Shown here: in pieces, positions 42,204 through 54,500 of the stretch
How positions within the stretch are numbered: position 1 is the stretch's first letter
Layout of the letters: each line of letters opens with the position of its first letter
Source: Aporrectodea caliginosa
Lineage: Eukaryota; Annelida; Clitellata; Crassiclitellata; Lumbricidae
NCBI GenBank assembly: GCA_020284085.1
Contig: JACEVL010000499.1
Coordinates: 105,001-169,000, forward strand
DNA length: 64,000 nucleotides
Direction of reading: 5' to 3'
Notes under the pieces: model-generated
What the model saw: only the letters and a program-made list of their open reading frames with translations
Told to the model about the DNA's origin: nothing
The model's database searches: none
Program-made: the position numbers and the translations under genes

Positions 42204-42682
42204 CAAAATACGCCACAGCAGTCTCGGAGAAAGTAGAGATGTCAATCGGCGATGGAGACTGCTACAACATACCATACGCCACAAGCGACAACTACGAGAC
42301 GCTAGACGATGCAGTAAACGACGTTGACCTCAACGTAACCTCTGAACGTCGCCAGGGTCGTCTGCCAATACCAGAGTATTCGGGCTTAACGCAAACGGAC
42401 ACCACTTCACCAGGTGTCTATACTAGAAGTGATACTTACGAGACACCAATCGACATCTCTGTTGAATCCAGCGATAGGAAGGTCTTGGTCACCCTGGATA
42501 CCACTTCGGAGGAAGAAGTTGATGACAGCAAAGAAAAGAAAAATGGAGAAGGAGAAGGGAGCCAATCACCCGTTCATTCATACATTGAACTACTTGATGA
42601 TGTTGAAGCCGGTAATTCAGAAGAATGCAAGAGAACGTCTGACTTCGACATTCCATCGTCTTACCTCACGGTCAATTTTTAA
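42204..42682 (+). CDS. Receptor gene B alternative exon 6b: tyrosine-rich tail
   Basis: The exon encodes about 158 residues in phase 1, starting KYATAVSEKVEMS. It has eight or more tyrosines: CYNIPYATS, NYETL, EYSGL, VYTRS, TYETP, SYIEL and a C-terminal SSYLTVNF. SSYLTV fits the ITIM consensus; YETL, YSGL and YIEL are YxxL sites. A Glu/Lys-rich segment lies in the middle. The acceptor TTTAG|CA follows a pyrimidine tract. Exon 6a ends in a stop, so 6a and 6b would be mutually exclusive ends of one transcript. A separate tail gene is less likely. Confidence 0.72.
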
Positions 42683-42869
42683 ACATTCAGACATTACTAA
42701 CTCAAGGAATGAAACAACTGAGCCACTAAATGCGCTATCAGCCGGGGTAGCGCATTGATAGCGCATAACACACTGGCATAGAGAGCGACAGGTACCGAGA
42801 TCGAGATCTGTAGGCGGACATGCTTTTGTAGGCTGCTATTAGCGCCGTGTATTGCAGGCTATCTGTTCT

Positions 42870-43025
42870 GTTAGTAGTTAAGATTTATGTCTCCTGTCAT
42901 TCTGTCTAGCGGGATTTCGATCCCTTTTGGGCCTCCCCTTTGTAACCTTATACTTTTTCTTGTTAATATGTACTTGTGTGAAAATTGGTTGCAATAAAAA
43001 AAATACTTGACTTGACTTGACTTGA
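42870..43025 (+). mobile_element. Retroelement 3' end with (CTTGA)n tail
   Basis: It ends TTGCAATAAAAAAAAT followed by four ACTTG units. The AATAAA at 42994-42999 could also serve gene B exon 6b as a polyadenylation signal about 310 bp after its stop. Confidence 0.5.
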
Positions 43026-43145
43026 CTTGATTATTTTGAGTTCTTGTGAATTGTTTAATTGTCATAACATATAAATGTACAGCGCAGTGCGTTTGTCAGG
43101 CGCTTCATTAAAGAAAAGATATTATTATTATTATTATTATTATTA
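43025..43145 (+). mobile_element. SINE 3' end (family of 7241-7800)
   Basis: It reads TTGTGAATTGTTTAATTGTC, then CAGTGCGTTTGTCAGGCGCT, CATTAAAG, then (ATT)n on the plus strand. Confidence 0.65.
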
Positions 43146-43207
43146 AATTAATTTTGTGAGCAAAGAATATTTTCCTAAAGCTGTAGCGTATCATGGTAAC
43201 TGTTTAG

Positions 43208-43632
43208 GGTGAGACCGATTGGCTTTTTTGCCGATTTCCGAATCCGGATATTACCCGGATATTTGGCCTGCCTTTTTGCAGAATCCGATTAATCGGCAAT
43301 ATTTATTTTTATTTCCAAAGATATAACTATTTAAAATAAATTAACATCTGAAAGAAACCGCGTGGCATAACAAAGGACCACTGTCCACCATTTTGTTGAT
43401 ACGTCGACTTACACGGACTTTCAATGATAAAGATTAAAGATTACCACAGCAGGCCGTAAAAACAGGTTATCATTTTTGCATTAATGAAAAAATAAATAGT
43501 TTTTGGTAAAAAATATTACATCTTTCAGTATTTGGATCGGTAGTTTTGGGATGCGCAGATTCCGATTAATCGGTCTAGGGAAAAATCCGGCGTAAACCGA
43601 TTTTGCGGATGAAGATTCGGTCACACCCTAAT
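43208..43632. mobile_element. MITE with AGGGTGnGACCGA ends
   Basis: AGGGTGAGACCGATT and the end GATTCGGTCACACCCT are inverted repeats. Internal CCGATTAATCGG motifs lie in both halves. The duplication is unclear. Superfamily not assigned. Confidence 0.6.
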
Positions 43633-43639
43633 CTCTATT

Positions 43640-44160
43640 ATATTATTGACTTGGATTCTAATTGCGTCGTGTAATTGTCTACCACGTTACGCTAGGTCAA
43701 CGAATCAGAAAGAGCCCTTAATTGACCATAAAACATAAAACATTACATCCTGTAGGCCTAATATCAGAATTAGCTTATTGTTAGGGTCGGCGGCCCAGGC
43801 CATTTGGAGATAGGCAGCTGCCACCATTCAGCTAATCAACTCGCGCCTTCCTATTATTGGAACAGTCTCTCATTACATTTACATACAGTTGTCTCTGCCG
43901 TCAATGCAGTATAAATCAATCAATCAATGCTTTATTGATCACCGAAAACATATAAACACGGAAACAATTAGTTTAGTTATACATGCAGTGTCAGTGGTAA
44001 ACCCCAAAGACAGAGGTCGCCGGATTACAGTCAATCATTTCCACCAATGGTTTGGTTCTTAAATAACATATCCGTGAGCAATTACAATATCAACATTCCC
44101 AGCATAGTATGCATGACATCAAACATTAGCTGCTAGGTAAACGTGAACACATCGCATACA
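43640..44160. other. Intergenic, nothing recognised
   Basis: Contains a short (AATC)n with TTTATTGATCACCG at 43915-43942, probably a retroelement 3' end. Nothing else can be named. Confidence 0.4.
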
Positions 44161-44214
44161 ACCAGCCTTGACATTTTATCAAGAAGTACTTATCGAAGTA
44201 CATTTACTTTGTGA

Positions 44215-44405
44215 AGTACCCTATATCCTTCTCTTTGTCCTCTCCTTTGTCCTCGTCTCCCTCCTTCTCTCATCCTTCTCTTTGTCCTCTCCTTTGTCCT
44301 TGTCTCCCTCCTTCTCTCATCTCCTTTGTCCTTGTCTCCCTCCTTCTCTCATCCTTCTCTTTGTCCTCTCCTTTGTCCTCGTCTCCCTCCTTCTCTCTTT
44401 GTCAT
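44215..44405. repeat. Pyrimidine-rich minisatellite (CCTTCTCTTTGTCCT units)
   Basis: Repeated CTTTGTCCT(C/T)GTCTCCCTCCTTCTCTCAT units in tandem, about 57 bp for the longer unit. Confidence 0.85.
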
Positions 44406-44659
44406 GTGCTTCGTTGCCAGGTGTCCTACATGCCTGGGCCTAATTATGAGCCATTATCGTGCTTTAACAGGCCAGTGCTTTAACAGGCCGGCAGATTTTT
44501 AAGCCATGCACCGCCCACTGGCGAGGTTCCTTGACATGCCTACATGTAAGCGAGACCTGCGTAGGACTGATAAGCCGTTATTACTTGTATTATAATGCAT
44601 GCACGTAAAATCTATACACCATAGAGTTATTACAAGCCTTCCATCTGTATGCCCATACG

Positions 44660-44790
44660 ATTGCATACAAACATACAGACGTAGACAAATACATACATAC
44701 ACACATACATACATACAAACGTACATACTTACATATATACACACATGCAAACATATATATACATACATACACACATGCACACATACACAC
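44660..44790. repeat. (CATA)n/(CACATA)n repeat
   Basis: Imperfect ACATACATAC repeats. Confidence 0.85.
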
Positions 44791-44799
44791 GACAGCAAC

Positions 44800-45630
44800 G
44801 TGATGCTCGTTGTGGTAACGAAAATGTTCGTTATCGAAAATAAAATGATTTAGTTAACGATAACGATAACTATAACTGTGACTAAAAATATCATTACCCG
44901 TAACTATAACTATAACGAAAATTGCACTAACGAAAATTCATCGTTATTTTCGTTGCAAAAAATTAAAAAGTCCAATTTCTACAAACATGAGAACGTGAAA
45001 TTGCACTACAACTAATATCCTAAGTTCGCCCTGGATTTTGAATTTGTCAATTACCCAGTAGTAATGGCGCAAGTTCACTAGCGCAAATTCGCAAAATTAG
45101 CACTCATAGTAATCTTATAGTCAAAATGTCTGTAGAGATCTTGGGCGGCAGCAAGCGTGGGAATTCTGTCTGCAGTCATTTCATTTAGGCCTACAAATCA
45201 GTCAGCAAGAAAAGTTGTTGTATCATCAGCGGTGTTGTTGCTAATGAGGAGGAAGTTATGTGGCGGGCTCATAGCCAGTAAAAACACTACTAATCAATTC
45301 GATCATCTCAAGTATCACCACCCACCTACGCTGCAGAGTGATAGAAAGAGGTGAATTTGGAGCGGCGTGTACTCATGAAGCTGAATGAACCCATTCTTCA
45401 AAGCCTTTCGAAGCTCTAAGCAAATTGTGTAACGCACCTACATAATGCCCAACTACTGGGTCTGTAGGCAATTTCGCTCAGCCTTATTCTGACTAAGATT
45501 TACTAAGTAGTAACTGGAATAAAATATAACTATGACCATAACTAAAAATAACAGTAACTATAACTGTAACTATAATTAAAATAATTTAAAAAACATTAAC
45601 TATAACTGTATCTGTAACTAAAATAAAATC
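44800..45630 (+). mobile_element. Non-autonomous hAT-like element with BED-finger remnant
   Basis: TAACTATAAC/AACGATAAC motifs crowd both ends (44850-44950, 45510-45625). The middle (about 45240-45330) encodes CGGLIASKNTTNQFDHLKYH then HPP, the second half of a BED zinc finger, which is common at the N-terminus of hAT transposases. Ends and duplication could not be fixed. Confidence 0.45.
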
Positions 45631-45669
45631 TGCAAGGAGAATCACACTGCAAGGCAGTGGCAGCGTTTT

Positions 45670-45698
45670 GACAGGTGCTCTTTCAAGAGTCACCTGTC
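45670..45698. repeat. Short hairpin
   Basis: GACAGGTG-CTCTT, a 2-nt loop, AAGAG-T-CACCTGTC: a 13-bp stem with one bulged base. Confidence 0.7.
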
Positions 45699-45699
45699 A

Positions 45700-46610
45700 T
45701 AGTCTCGCTGTTGAATTCCTTGATATATCACAGTAGATGGAGACCGACCGTACTTACCAGCGAGTATAAATACCTTATATATGGCAATAATAATCAGACG
45801 GGTTCCTGTTGGAAAATATTCAATAGTTTCTTACGGTGAGGCGCTCATGGACACCATTTTGTCTGCAGGTCATTCATGTGACGCGTGTACTAAGCACTAG
45901 ATGTCGCTACGTAGTTCCTAGTCGAAGTGCTTCGTCGTAGATTTTGTTAAATAAACGTTGATCCCAATGTTAATGCTGGTCCCAAACGTTGGTCCCAGAA
46001 CGCTGACCAAAGACTAGTAATTAGAAGACTAGAAGACTCTTTCCACAGAAGACAAACGACAGAAAACGATTAAATTCCGTCGATAGCTCCACGTACTATC
46101 CAGCCCAAGAGGCGTAAAAGCCACAGCGTACTCAACAGTGCCAAGGTTCTTGGGCTATGCCCTGCATGACTGGGCTAAGACCCGCATGACCAGCTCTCTC
46201 TCATACGGAATTTCCTCACATATATTATACTCTGCTTATGATTATGCGGGAGCTTTCAGAAACGAGCTATTAATAAACTGAACTTGTAGACTGTCAGGTT
46301 TATTGTTCGGCTATGTCAGAGTGCACACTACAGGCGGGCGGCCCTGTAGCCGTCTATTTGCGCGGCTGATCAGTATTCTCAGTAGGCCTAAGTGGATTTT
46401 CATTGCTAATCGAAAATTTTAAAGGTCAACAAGGTCACAGGTTGACACGGCAAAATTAAACAAAAGCGCTTATAGGTTATATATGCATACAGTTTGCTTA
46501 TAGAGGTTATTGGATAAATTTAGTGTATTAATACATACATACTGTAGGTACATATATACATATATATGCCTGCATATACACATATAGGCCTACACCCAGG
46601 TTAGCTGTTG
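45700..46610. other. Intergenic, nothing recognised
   Basis: No coding frame or named repeat. A GGTCCCA-type repetition near 45960-46010 and an AATAAACTG motif at 46270 could belong to an old retroelement. Confidence 0.35.
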
Positions 46611-46717
46611 TTTTAACGACACTGTATCAAACAGAGATGATTAGAGTCGCCCTCATCCTTTATCCAGGCTTGGGACTGGCACTACCAGAGTACGAGCAGT
46701 GGTCTAGTTACATAAAC

Positions 46718-46788
46718 AAATACATACATACATACATACATACATGCATACATGCATACATACATACATACATACATACATACATACA

Positions 46789-46822
<34 letters not shown>

Positions 46823-46958
46823 CATACATACATACATACATACATACATACATACATACATACATACATACATACATACATACATACATACATACATGCA
46901 TACATACATACATACATACATACATACATACATACATACATACATACAATACATACAT
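46718..46958. repeat. (CATA)n microsatellite
   Basis: About 240 bp of nearly perfect CATACATA. It adjoins the 3' end of a minus-strand SINE (46965-47240), so it probably grew from the SINE tail. Confidence 0.95.
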
Positions 46959-46964
46959 AATTAT

Positions 46965-47240
46965 AGTATTCTTTATCATTTCAAACTGACGAAAACGCTG
47001 TATTGATTACAATTCATAGTATGAACGAATGATCACAAGTTATTACAGGAATCGAATTTAACTGTATGGCAGCCATGAATGGCGCCCATCACGACCTACT
47101 GCTCATTTTACCAACGCCATCTAGCGAGCGACAGGTTGAGTGGACCTTTGGGAGGGTTTGCGGGTGTCGATCCCGCTTCCTACTTGATGTTTCGCTCTTC
47201 ACGCCAGTGATATTACGATTACGGTATTCTACATCAGTGT
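46965..47240 (-). mobile_element. tRNA-derived SINE
   Basis: On the minus strand, a B-box-like GGGATCGACACCC lies near 47165-47177. It is followed by GCGTTGGTAAAATGAGCAGT, GATGGGCGCC and CATACAGTTAAATTCGATTCC, matching the family at 13640 and 24060. Confidence 0.72.
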
Positions 47241-47408
47241 CAGATTTAGACTTGGCGAGGCCCTAAACTACAAACGCTTGGAGGTCACTTGCTAAAAAAT
47301 CACCAGTTGCCCGACCACTCACACTTTTATTCGCTCTGCAAATAGATGGCGCCAACTTAGGCGAGATGGAATTTGACACACAAGCCGCTTTAAAAGGTTC
47401 TACAGAAC

Positions 47409-47447
<39 letters not shown>

Positions 47448-47449
47448 TT

Positions 47450-48115
47450 AACACATCAAGAATCTAACCCGTTCCTGCTACTTCCACCTGAGACGCCTCA
47501 GAGCAATTCGACGTTCTGTCTCCTCCTCGGTCTTTACGTCTATAGTCCATGCCTTCATCTGCTCCCGCATTGATTATACTGCAACTCTCTGTTTGTAGGC
47601 CTTCCTAAAGTGCGCCTACCCGCTCTTCAATCTGTGCTTAATGCGGCTGCCAGGCTGATAGCTCGACTGCCTCGCTTCTCGCACATCCCCTCCTATATGT
47701 TGGATCAACTTCACTGGCTCCCTCTCACTGCTCGTATCCAGCTTAAGGTCCTTGTTCTTGTCTGCCGGTCTTATTCTGGCCTAGCTCCCAAATACCTCTG
47801 TTGCCTCGTTCGCCGGCCTATCTCCGCCACCTCTCACCGTCCCCTTCGCTCACTTGATCGACTCGACCTTCTTGTCCCAAGAGCGAGGACTATACTATGG
47901 CTAAATCTCGAGCTTTTGCCTTCATTGGCCTTTCACTATGGAACCAGCTCCCTTCATCAACTCGTTCTTTGATACTACCTGGTGGGTCAGGTGCTTCTTT
48001 GCGCTGTCTTAAGACCACTCTTTTCGCTCGGAGTCTTTCGCACTGGGAGCGCCTCTGATTGGTGTTCACTGTGAGAGGCGCTTTATAAATTTATAAATAC
48101 AATACAATACAATAT
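47450..48115 (+). mobile_element. CR1/L2-like LINE C-terminus and 3' end
   Basis: Frames read CYFHLRRLRAIRRSV, then after one frameshift ALQSVLNAAARLIARLPRFS and LHWLPLTARIQLKVLVLVC. The 3' hairpin GGGAGCGCCTCTGA/GAGGCGCTTTATAAAT follows, then an (ACAAT)n tail at about 48095-48112. Confidence 0.8.
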
Positions 48116-48119
48116 ATAT

Positions 48120-50300
48120 AGTACACACACATTTTTTAAAAGCCCAAAGTATAATTATTCTGAATTTATTGAGGTCCTGCGGATTATGAAGTGTTGCCTT
48201 TTTTTTAGCTTACCGGTAAATCCGGCACTGCTAGGCACCGACGTTTGTGAAAACTCACAACGATCTTATTCCATTTCATTCCATTAGATCGTGGTCTTGT
48301 ATTTACCAGTTGGGAGCATCTCAATGAGCTTTCTGAAACAGGCGTTATATGAATATGCAATATTACAATCACGAAATCCTGACGCAGCCGATATATGAGC
48401 AAGCGTGATATATGCATACATGGTTTTTCGGGAGCATTTAATTGCGGTGGCCTGTAGATCGCTTGTCTAACATATCGGTTCGTTGGGATATTATAGATTA
48501 AATTAATCCAATTAAGGTGTATTTTACAGCATATAGGCGCCATATATTCCCTTTCTATGGCGTGTGACCAATATCTATTAATTTTAATTAGGAGTCGCCA
48601 TCTGTTCGCACTACATAGCACTGCACGCTCTACGCATGTAGGCCTACGATTGTACGTGCAATAAGTTTTTCTTTCGGAAGTATGTTATTGCGGTCACCTG
48701 TCGATCGCTCGGTAGACACCGCAATAAAAGAAAAGTATTTAAACGTAGTCATTAGTTCATTTCGATTTTAAATACATAAAATTCATCCGTTGTAGGCGCC
48801 AAAAAGTCTCTGTAGGCTATCTGGCGTCTAAGCAATTTTTCTACTTTAGTCTCAGTCGTGTCATATATGTATATTTCTTTCTTTGTTTCTTTGGAAAGTA
48901 TGTATGTAATCGCTGTACGGTATACAATGTAATGCATGTGCATTGTGCACTTGTCAGAAGCAAATAAAGACTACTTGCGTACTTACTTACTTACTATTTA
49001 ACTGCGGAGGCATATCGATCGCTCGTGTAATGTATCAAAAGAAATCGCATTTCAATATCGTCGCCTGAGAATTATCTTGTCGTATCTCCACTTTTTTCGA
49101 AAAGCAGTTTAGAGTTGATTTGTAGCAGAATGTTTTTGATCTTTGCTCAGTTTCAATGGCTAAGAGGTACGACAGGTCTTTTTAAAGATATTCAACAAAA
49201 TATACTGTCCAATGACCTGTTTTCAGAAACATTTTATTGTATCTACACACAATATTCGTGGTGTAGCAGTGTCTGTTGTTGTATGTCCAGAGAAAGCTCG
49301 TCGTTGATTGGACGAGCAGGAGATACAACAGTATAAACCTGTGCCGCTAAGCTGGATTAAAGTATCGCATATCCAGACAATTAAAAGTATTTCCTTTAAA
49401 AATCCGGACTATATCCATGAATATTTTAACGAAAACACTCTCTAATAATTGGTCGTTGCTTGATTTAATCATTTCATTTCTTTGTTTTCCGTAGGATGGT
49501 TCGTAATATTTGTAAATCCATTTTATACAAAAGTTTCATAAATTTCTGAAAAACAGCTCTAATCGTTAATTTTTTAAATGCAGGGTCTTTATGCAATGTT
49601 GATGTTTTAATATGACGTCTGTGTGTGAACTGTAATTTGATTAGGGCCCTCCTTATTGCATTGAATTTCTTATTTTTCCGCAAAATGCGGCCCAAACTTC
49701 AACCTCGATTATCTCGGAATGTTGGAAAATGGAGATTCGCGAGGATAATTATCAGGCGACGATATATAAACTTTAGCCAATGTGTGATGTTGATCCATCG
49801 TGATCCTATAATGTTTTTTAATGCTATACTGGCAGAATTAGCTGAGATGGCCTATGTTTTCCAGTGGAGCTGCATAGCGCCACTTGGCCCACTTTTGAAT
49901 TTTCTAAGGCCAAGATAAGCAAGTTGAGAGCACAGTATCTGGAATGGTTGCTCATTTTAGCAACAAACACTGTACAAGTAGGGCCTACACTAGTAGACAG
50001 TGCTTTTAAACAATGGCAAATAAAGTACGTTCGTCTGCATTACGTGGTCATTGTTAAAATGCAAAATGGTTACCCATGTCTCTTGCAGTTACCGCTCAGC
50101 AGACTGATGCCAAGGCTTGCACACATGCATCGCTGACTCATGTGGGGACGTTGCATACGAGTTGTTGTCTGCACACGCCTTACAGCTGCGTGTGAAATGA
50201 TTTATGGTCGAAACACCATTCATCATCTACTGGCGCGTTGCAATTGGGTATCATCCCAAGCTGATGCAAAGCACAAGATGTCTCGACCATTTCGAGTCCT
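48120..50300. other. Intergenic, nothing recognised
   Basis: Short open frames only, none with family motifs. There are a (CTTA)n tract at 48980-48992 and small dispersed repeats. Confidence 0.4.
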
Positions 50301-50302
50301 TT

Positions 50303-50431
50303 CCGATTGGTTGAAATCCGCCCACAGGTAGTGTATAAATTAGGGAGGTCTTGACGTGTTCTTCAGTTGCTGACTTCATTCGTCATCGCTGAGAGATCGC
50401 TTCTGGTTCCTGACTACTTGACAGCCGAACA
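50303..50431 (+). promoter_or_regulatory. Core promoter of gene C (TATA + initiator)
   Basis: TATAAAT at 50334-50340 lies 31 bp upstream of an initiator-like TCAGTT whose A is at 50365. An inverted CCAAT box (GATTGG) is at 50305-50310. The predicted 5' UTR is about 67 nt, ending at the ATG at 50432. Spacing is textbook for animal TATA promoters. Confidence 0.68.
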
Positions 50432-50492
50432 ATGTCAGCCATTCTCCTGCTGATGGCCGCACTGGTCGTTGTGAATGGCCAAGAAAAAGCAC
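50432..50492 (+). CDS. Gene C exon 1: signal peptide of secreted VWA protein
   Basis: The exon encodes MSAILLLMAALVVVNGQEKA, a clear signal peptide with cleavage likely after NG. It is 61 nt with donor AC|GTATGT, phase 1. It joins the exon at 51833 in frame (the split codon becomes Pro). The total through exon 3 is 190 codons in phase 0. Confidence 0.75.
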
Positions 50493-50519
50493 GTATGTAT
50501 TTAAAAATCATTTGACTAA

Positions 50520-51700
50520 AAGTGAAATTGAAAAACAGTAAATTAGTAAGATGAAGAGGAGGAGGAGAAAAAAGATGCAAAAGAAGAAGAAGGAAAAGAA
50601 GAAGAAACAGAAGAAGAAGAAGCAGAAATAGAAGATTTTGTAGGTACAGCAACAGAAGGAGGAGGAAGAAAAGTTTAAGCGAGTGGGAGAATAATATATT
50701 GGAAGAAAATATAAATATGCAATGTTTTCTTGTCTGAGCAAAAAAGGAAATCAAGCGATTGGAAACCTTTGAAATGTGGATATGATTCATGATGAAAAAC
50801 AGCAGATGGATGGAACGCAGAACAAACGAAGGTGGGACTGGGGTATAACGATCTATGGTATCTGGAATAATGAAAGAGCAAATAATGGATTGGTTATGTC
50901 CTGAGAGTGGCCTTCCACTTGAGAACCGTCATTGAGCGCAGAATAGAGGGAGGGAAAAGAGGAAAAATGTTACTGCTGGAGTGAATAAAGAAGAAGCTGG
51001 AGATTGCGAGACCGTTTTACTTGTATTGTGTATTGTTTAGATCAAATCAAATCGAATCAAATAGTTCTCTATTGTTTCACACGTAACAATTCTTATCAAT
51101 GTTATAATCATAAATCACGTCTTTACCTAAACACTGCATGCTTTTAAGAATTACTAAGTAAGTAGCCTACATCGAGGTGTTGATATACTTATTTAATAAC
51201 TTTAAAATAAATATTGAATAAAAACATAATAAAAACTTTATGTCTGAAAGTTTGTCCTTCTGTACGAACGCTAGGTTTTATATGAATGTAATCGAAACAA
51301 CTAACCTTCATTCACACTTTTGACTAAGTATCAGTAAGCAAGTAAAGCCAATCGTCAGTATTTTTATTGTTTAAAGATTAATATTATGCTTAATTGTACA
51401 ACAATGTACATATATAATTTAAAACCCAGAGGTAAATAGCCCTAGCCCCAATGTACTGGAGCCTTTGACAGAGTTTATGTTTATTTAATAATGAATGGTT
51501 AAATATTCGTCTTATGAGTTCCAATATGGGTTCCAATCCACCATGCATGGTACAGTAGACTATTGAGAAGTCCTACGAATCGCGTGCAAATCTCAATCTT
51601 TGATAATTATCCAAATCTCAATCTTTGATAATTATACCATTTTGAAAATCTCAATCTTTGATATACCATTTTGAAAATATAATTATTTCCTAATCATTCG
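50520..51700. other. Gene C intron 1
   Basis: A purine-rich GAAGAAG/GAGGAGG stretch (50545-50640) and AT-rich sequence. A short direct repeat of AATCTCAATCTTTGATAA occurs at about 51590-51660. No coding signal. Confidence 0.4.
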
Positions 51701-51832
51701 GGTGTCGTAAGCGATTGATAGGCCTAACCTACTTAAATACTATACTACATGGGAAATTTGTGAAGAAAGACGATAAACTTTATTGTGTGTTGAAAACTTT
51801 AAATATTTCATTAACTGATTTCATTTCATCAG

Positions 51833-52028
51833 CTTGCAAGGTTGACCTTGTTTTTCTCGTCGATGGTTCTTCATCCATCTGTGAGGATGACCCTGCGTGT
51901 CAGAACTGGAAAGTCACCCGTGAATTCATTAAAAATATAGTCAGATACCTGACCATTGGACCTGACGAGTCAAGGGTTGCTTACCTCAAGTACGGCAACC
52001 AAACTGATTTGCGGTTCAACCTGATCAA
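51833..52028 (+). CDS. Gene C exon 2: first half of von Willebrand factor A domain
   Basis: It encodes CKVDLVFLVDGSSSICEDDP, then a helix with WKVTREFIKNIVRYLTIG and a strand SRVAYLKYGNQTDLRFNLI. DGSSS is the metal-binding MIDAS motif DxSxS. The acceptor is TCAG|CT and the donor AA|GTAGGT, phases 1 to 2. Secreted VWA proteins bind matrix or other proteins through this metal site; the partner here is unknown. Confidence 0.82.
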
Positions 52029-52074
52029 GTAGGTTGAGCAATGAGCATGGCTATTTATGTATTTTAGTCTCTTC

Positions 52075-52180
52075 CTTTCCCTCTCCTTCTACCATCTCCC
52101 TCTCCCATTCTCTCTGTCTCTCTGTTTCACTGTCTCTCTGTCTTAATGTCTCTTTCTGTCTGTCTGTCTGTGTGTGTCTG

Positions 52181-52276
<96 letters not shown>
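52075..52276. repeat. (CTCT)n/(TGTC)n and (TA)n compound microsatellite
   Basis: CT-rich and GTCT repeats followed by about 90 bp of TA. Confidence 0.95.
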
Positions 52277-52278
<2 letters not shown>

Positions 52279-52289
52279 TTAGAGTAGAG

Positions 52290-52950
52290 TGAAAAAGGAA
52301 TATTAGAAATCTGAAAAGTAATGGCAACCAAAAGTTGCCTATTGGCATGGGGGTCAGAAAATGAAATTAACGAAAATTAATGTCTTCCGCCCCCATGAAA
52401 GAGCCAAAGTTACGAAACTAGCGGTTTATCGAGAAAATTTCAGGTTTTCTTGTAAAATATTCCCTATTGAAGACTGATTAACTGCCACTTAATATTCTGT
52501 TGGATAGAGCTCCTAAAACGGAATAAAATTTAATATGTTAATTCTCAGAATATGCCCATATTTGTAGAAGTCATTAACTTTTAGCCATTTCCCTTGGTTC
52601 GCGACATGTCGCTAAGCCTGAAAACGGCTAAACACTAATAACTTTTTTATCCTTCGAGATATTTCAACCCACAGCACGTCATTCGCTTCAGCTCTGGATC
52701 GCCTTCCCAACGGTAGATTGTGATGCGTGTCAAACATTTGTTTAATTTTTGTATAGTTTCAGTTAGTTTTGTTGCAATATTTCATTGATTCTGTTTTCAT
52801 TTAACCCGATTTCGCATTTTGTACGATGATTTGAGCGCCACGAACATTCCGTTTTGATCATGAATAATTGCGAAATGTCGAAGCATAAAATAACAACTCG
52901 CCTAAGACATACTTTCGTTGTTATGAGAAATGTGTCTCTGTTCAACTGGT
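52290..52950. repeat. Dispersed repeat, inverted partner of 55640-56600
   Basis: Shared blocks include TGTCTTCCGCCCCCA, TTTCAGGTTTTCTTG and CATGAATAATTGCGAAATGTCGAAGCAT, in the same order on opposite strands. Family unknown; it may be an uncharacterised DNA transposon or the 5' part of a LINE, since LINE sequence follows both copies. Confidence 0.6.
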
Positions 52951-52959
52951 CCACTACCT

Positions 52960-53335
52960 TGACCTCCACTCTCCAATGTGCACTTTTCTTCTTCTCTGCG
53001 TGACCTTGGATTCATTCTCGATTCTGTCCTATCTCTGTCTGATCATATCAATGGTGTCTCCCGCTCGTGTTTTTACTACTTACGTCAACTCTGTCCCATC
53101 CGCCAATCACTTTCTCCATATGCTCTCACGACTTTGGTCCCTGCTTTGATAAGCAATAGGATTGATTATTGGATGCTATCTACATTGGACTATCCCCTAT
53201 AAATGCATTTAAACTTCAATCCATCCTTAACGCTTCTGCCCGGCTCATAGGGGCAGTTTGCACAGTTTGCCCATATATATTCTTTCATCTGATACTCCCC
53301 ACACCGGTTCCTCATTTGCCAAATCGTCCAATTCA
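52960..53335 (+). mobile_element. LINE ORF2 fragment
   Basis: SLRDLGFILDSVLSLSDHIN, SRSCFYYLRQLCPIRQSLS and, in another frame, LQSILNASARLIG identify the region after the RT domain. It is interrupted at 53338 by another element; the 3' end may continue at 54230. Confidence 0.75.
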
Positions 53336-53842
53336 AGATCAATCAATCAATCGTTTATTTGTAGCCAAACAACAATAAACAATAATATTACAAATCAGAT
53401 TGCACTTTTAAGTATGGATTGTTGAATGCCACGACTTTGAAGTCCCTGATCAAAGATCCCGCTAGCAATAGGATTGATTCTATGGAATTTCTACATACAT
53501 ATGTGGCGACCGAAAGATGCTTTAAATAGTATAACAGTTGTTGACTTGATTAACATCCTTAATCTTAACTAACCGGCTAATTTAAACTAAATATCGAAAG
53601 TAAAAGGAATGAGTGGGAAGTGCAGTTAAACACATGGAAATAAAAGATTAAAATAATGAAACAATAAGGCAATGAATTGATATGTAGGCATACTGGTTAC
53701 ATGGGGTCCAGAAGGGATCGCTAAATTACAAGTCGATACTTAGATTGGAATAATTATTAGGGCTTACGATTTATTTATGTTGCGTTATAAGAGAGCGTAT
53801 GATGACTCCTTCATAGCTGCCCCCTCACGCGAAATTGTCTTG

Positions 53843-54209
53843 CCGGTATCACGAAATAGAGTATCCGTCCTAGGACTATCCGGGGGAATGTATGAATTTA
53901 TCCCCCCGGAAGGAATAAACCGGTTTAGAGTATCCGGGTGGGGAAGATAAACCATTCTATCCCCCATCGGTATACGGATCACGATAGCCTCGGCGAAAAT
54001 CCAGTCAAAATCACCAAAAACGAAGTAAATTGATTTCAGGTCGACTTACAAACTAAAGATACGCAATTTAAAAATGTTATGTGTACAATAAATCCAAACA
54101 GTACGACTGAATACACTTAGAAACCGCCAAAAACGCAAATTAAGCCGAATACTTCATTTCGCTAAGGGGGATACTCGTGTATGGGGGATACTTTATTTCG
54201 TGACACCGG
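53843..54209. mobile_element. MITE with 26-bp inverted ends
   Basis: CCGGTATCACGAAATAGAGT and ACTTTATTTCGTGACACCGG are near-exact inverted repeats, continuing into GGATAC/GTATCC. The superfamily is not assigned because flanking duplications are unclear. Confidence 0.65.
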
Positions 54210-54229
54210 TTTTGCTACACACTTTCTGA

Positions 54230-54500
54230 AGGCCTATTGTACTCCAATTTCTACTCTCCCTGGTCGTTGCTCCTTCGGTCTTCGGCCCGTTGCCACTTGG
54301 TTGTCATCGAATGCGTACCTCTATGGCCCATTATAGGAGTTTTGCTTCAGTTGGCCACTCCAGCTGGAACCGACTGCCTCAGTCTCTTAGGGTTGACTTC
54401 CTTTCTCTTTCCTCTAACCAGTTCCTTAAAACCTCTTTTTGTCAGTGAAGACACTGGCCTGGGTCTGGAGCGCCTCCGATTTTAAGTGGCGCTTAAGTAG
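54230..54500 (+). mobile_element. LINE C-terminus and 3' hairpin
   Basis: A frame reads VGHSSWNRLPQSLRVDF, SSNQFLKTSFCQ and a stop, followed by GGAGCGCCTCCGATTTTAAG and TGGCGC. It is probably the end of the LINE interrupted at 53335. Confidence 0.65.

Noticed and set aside
46637..47006. Several HTYI/MYVC-repeat frames
   Set aside because: Translations of the CATA microsatellite.
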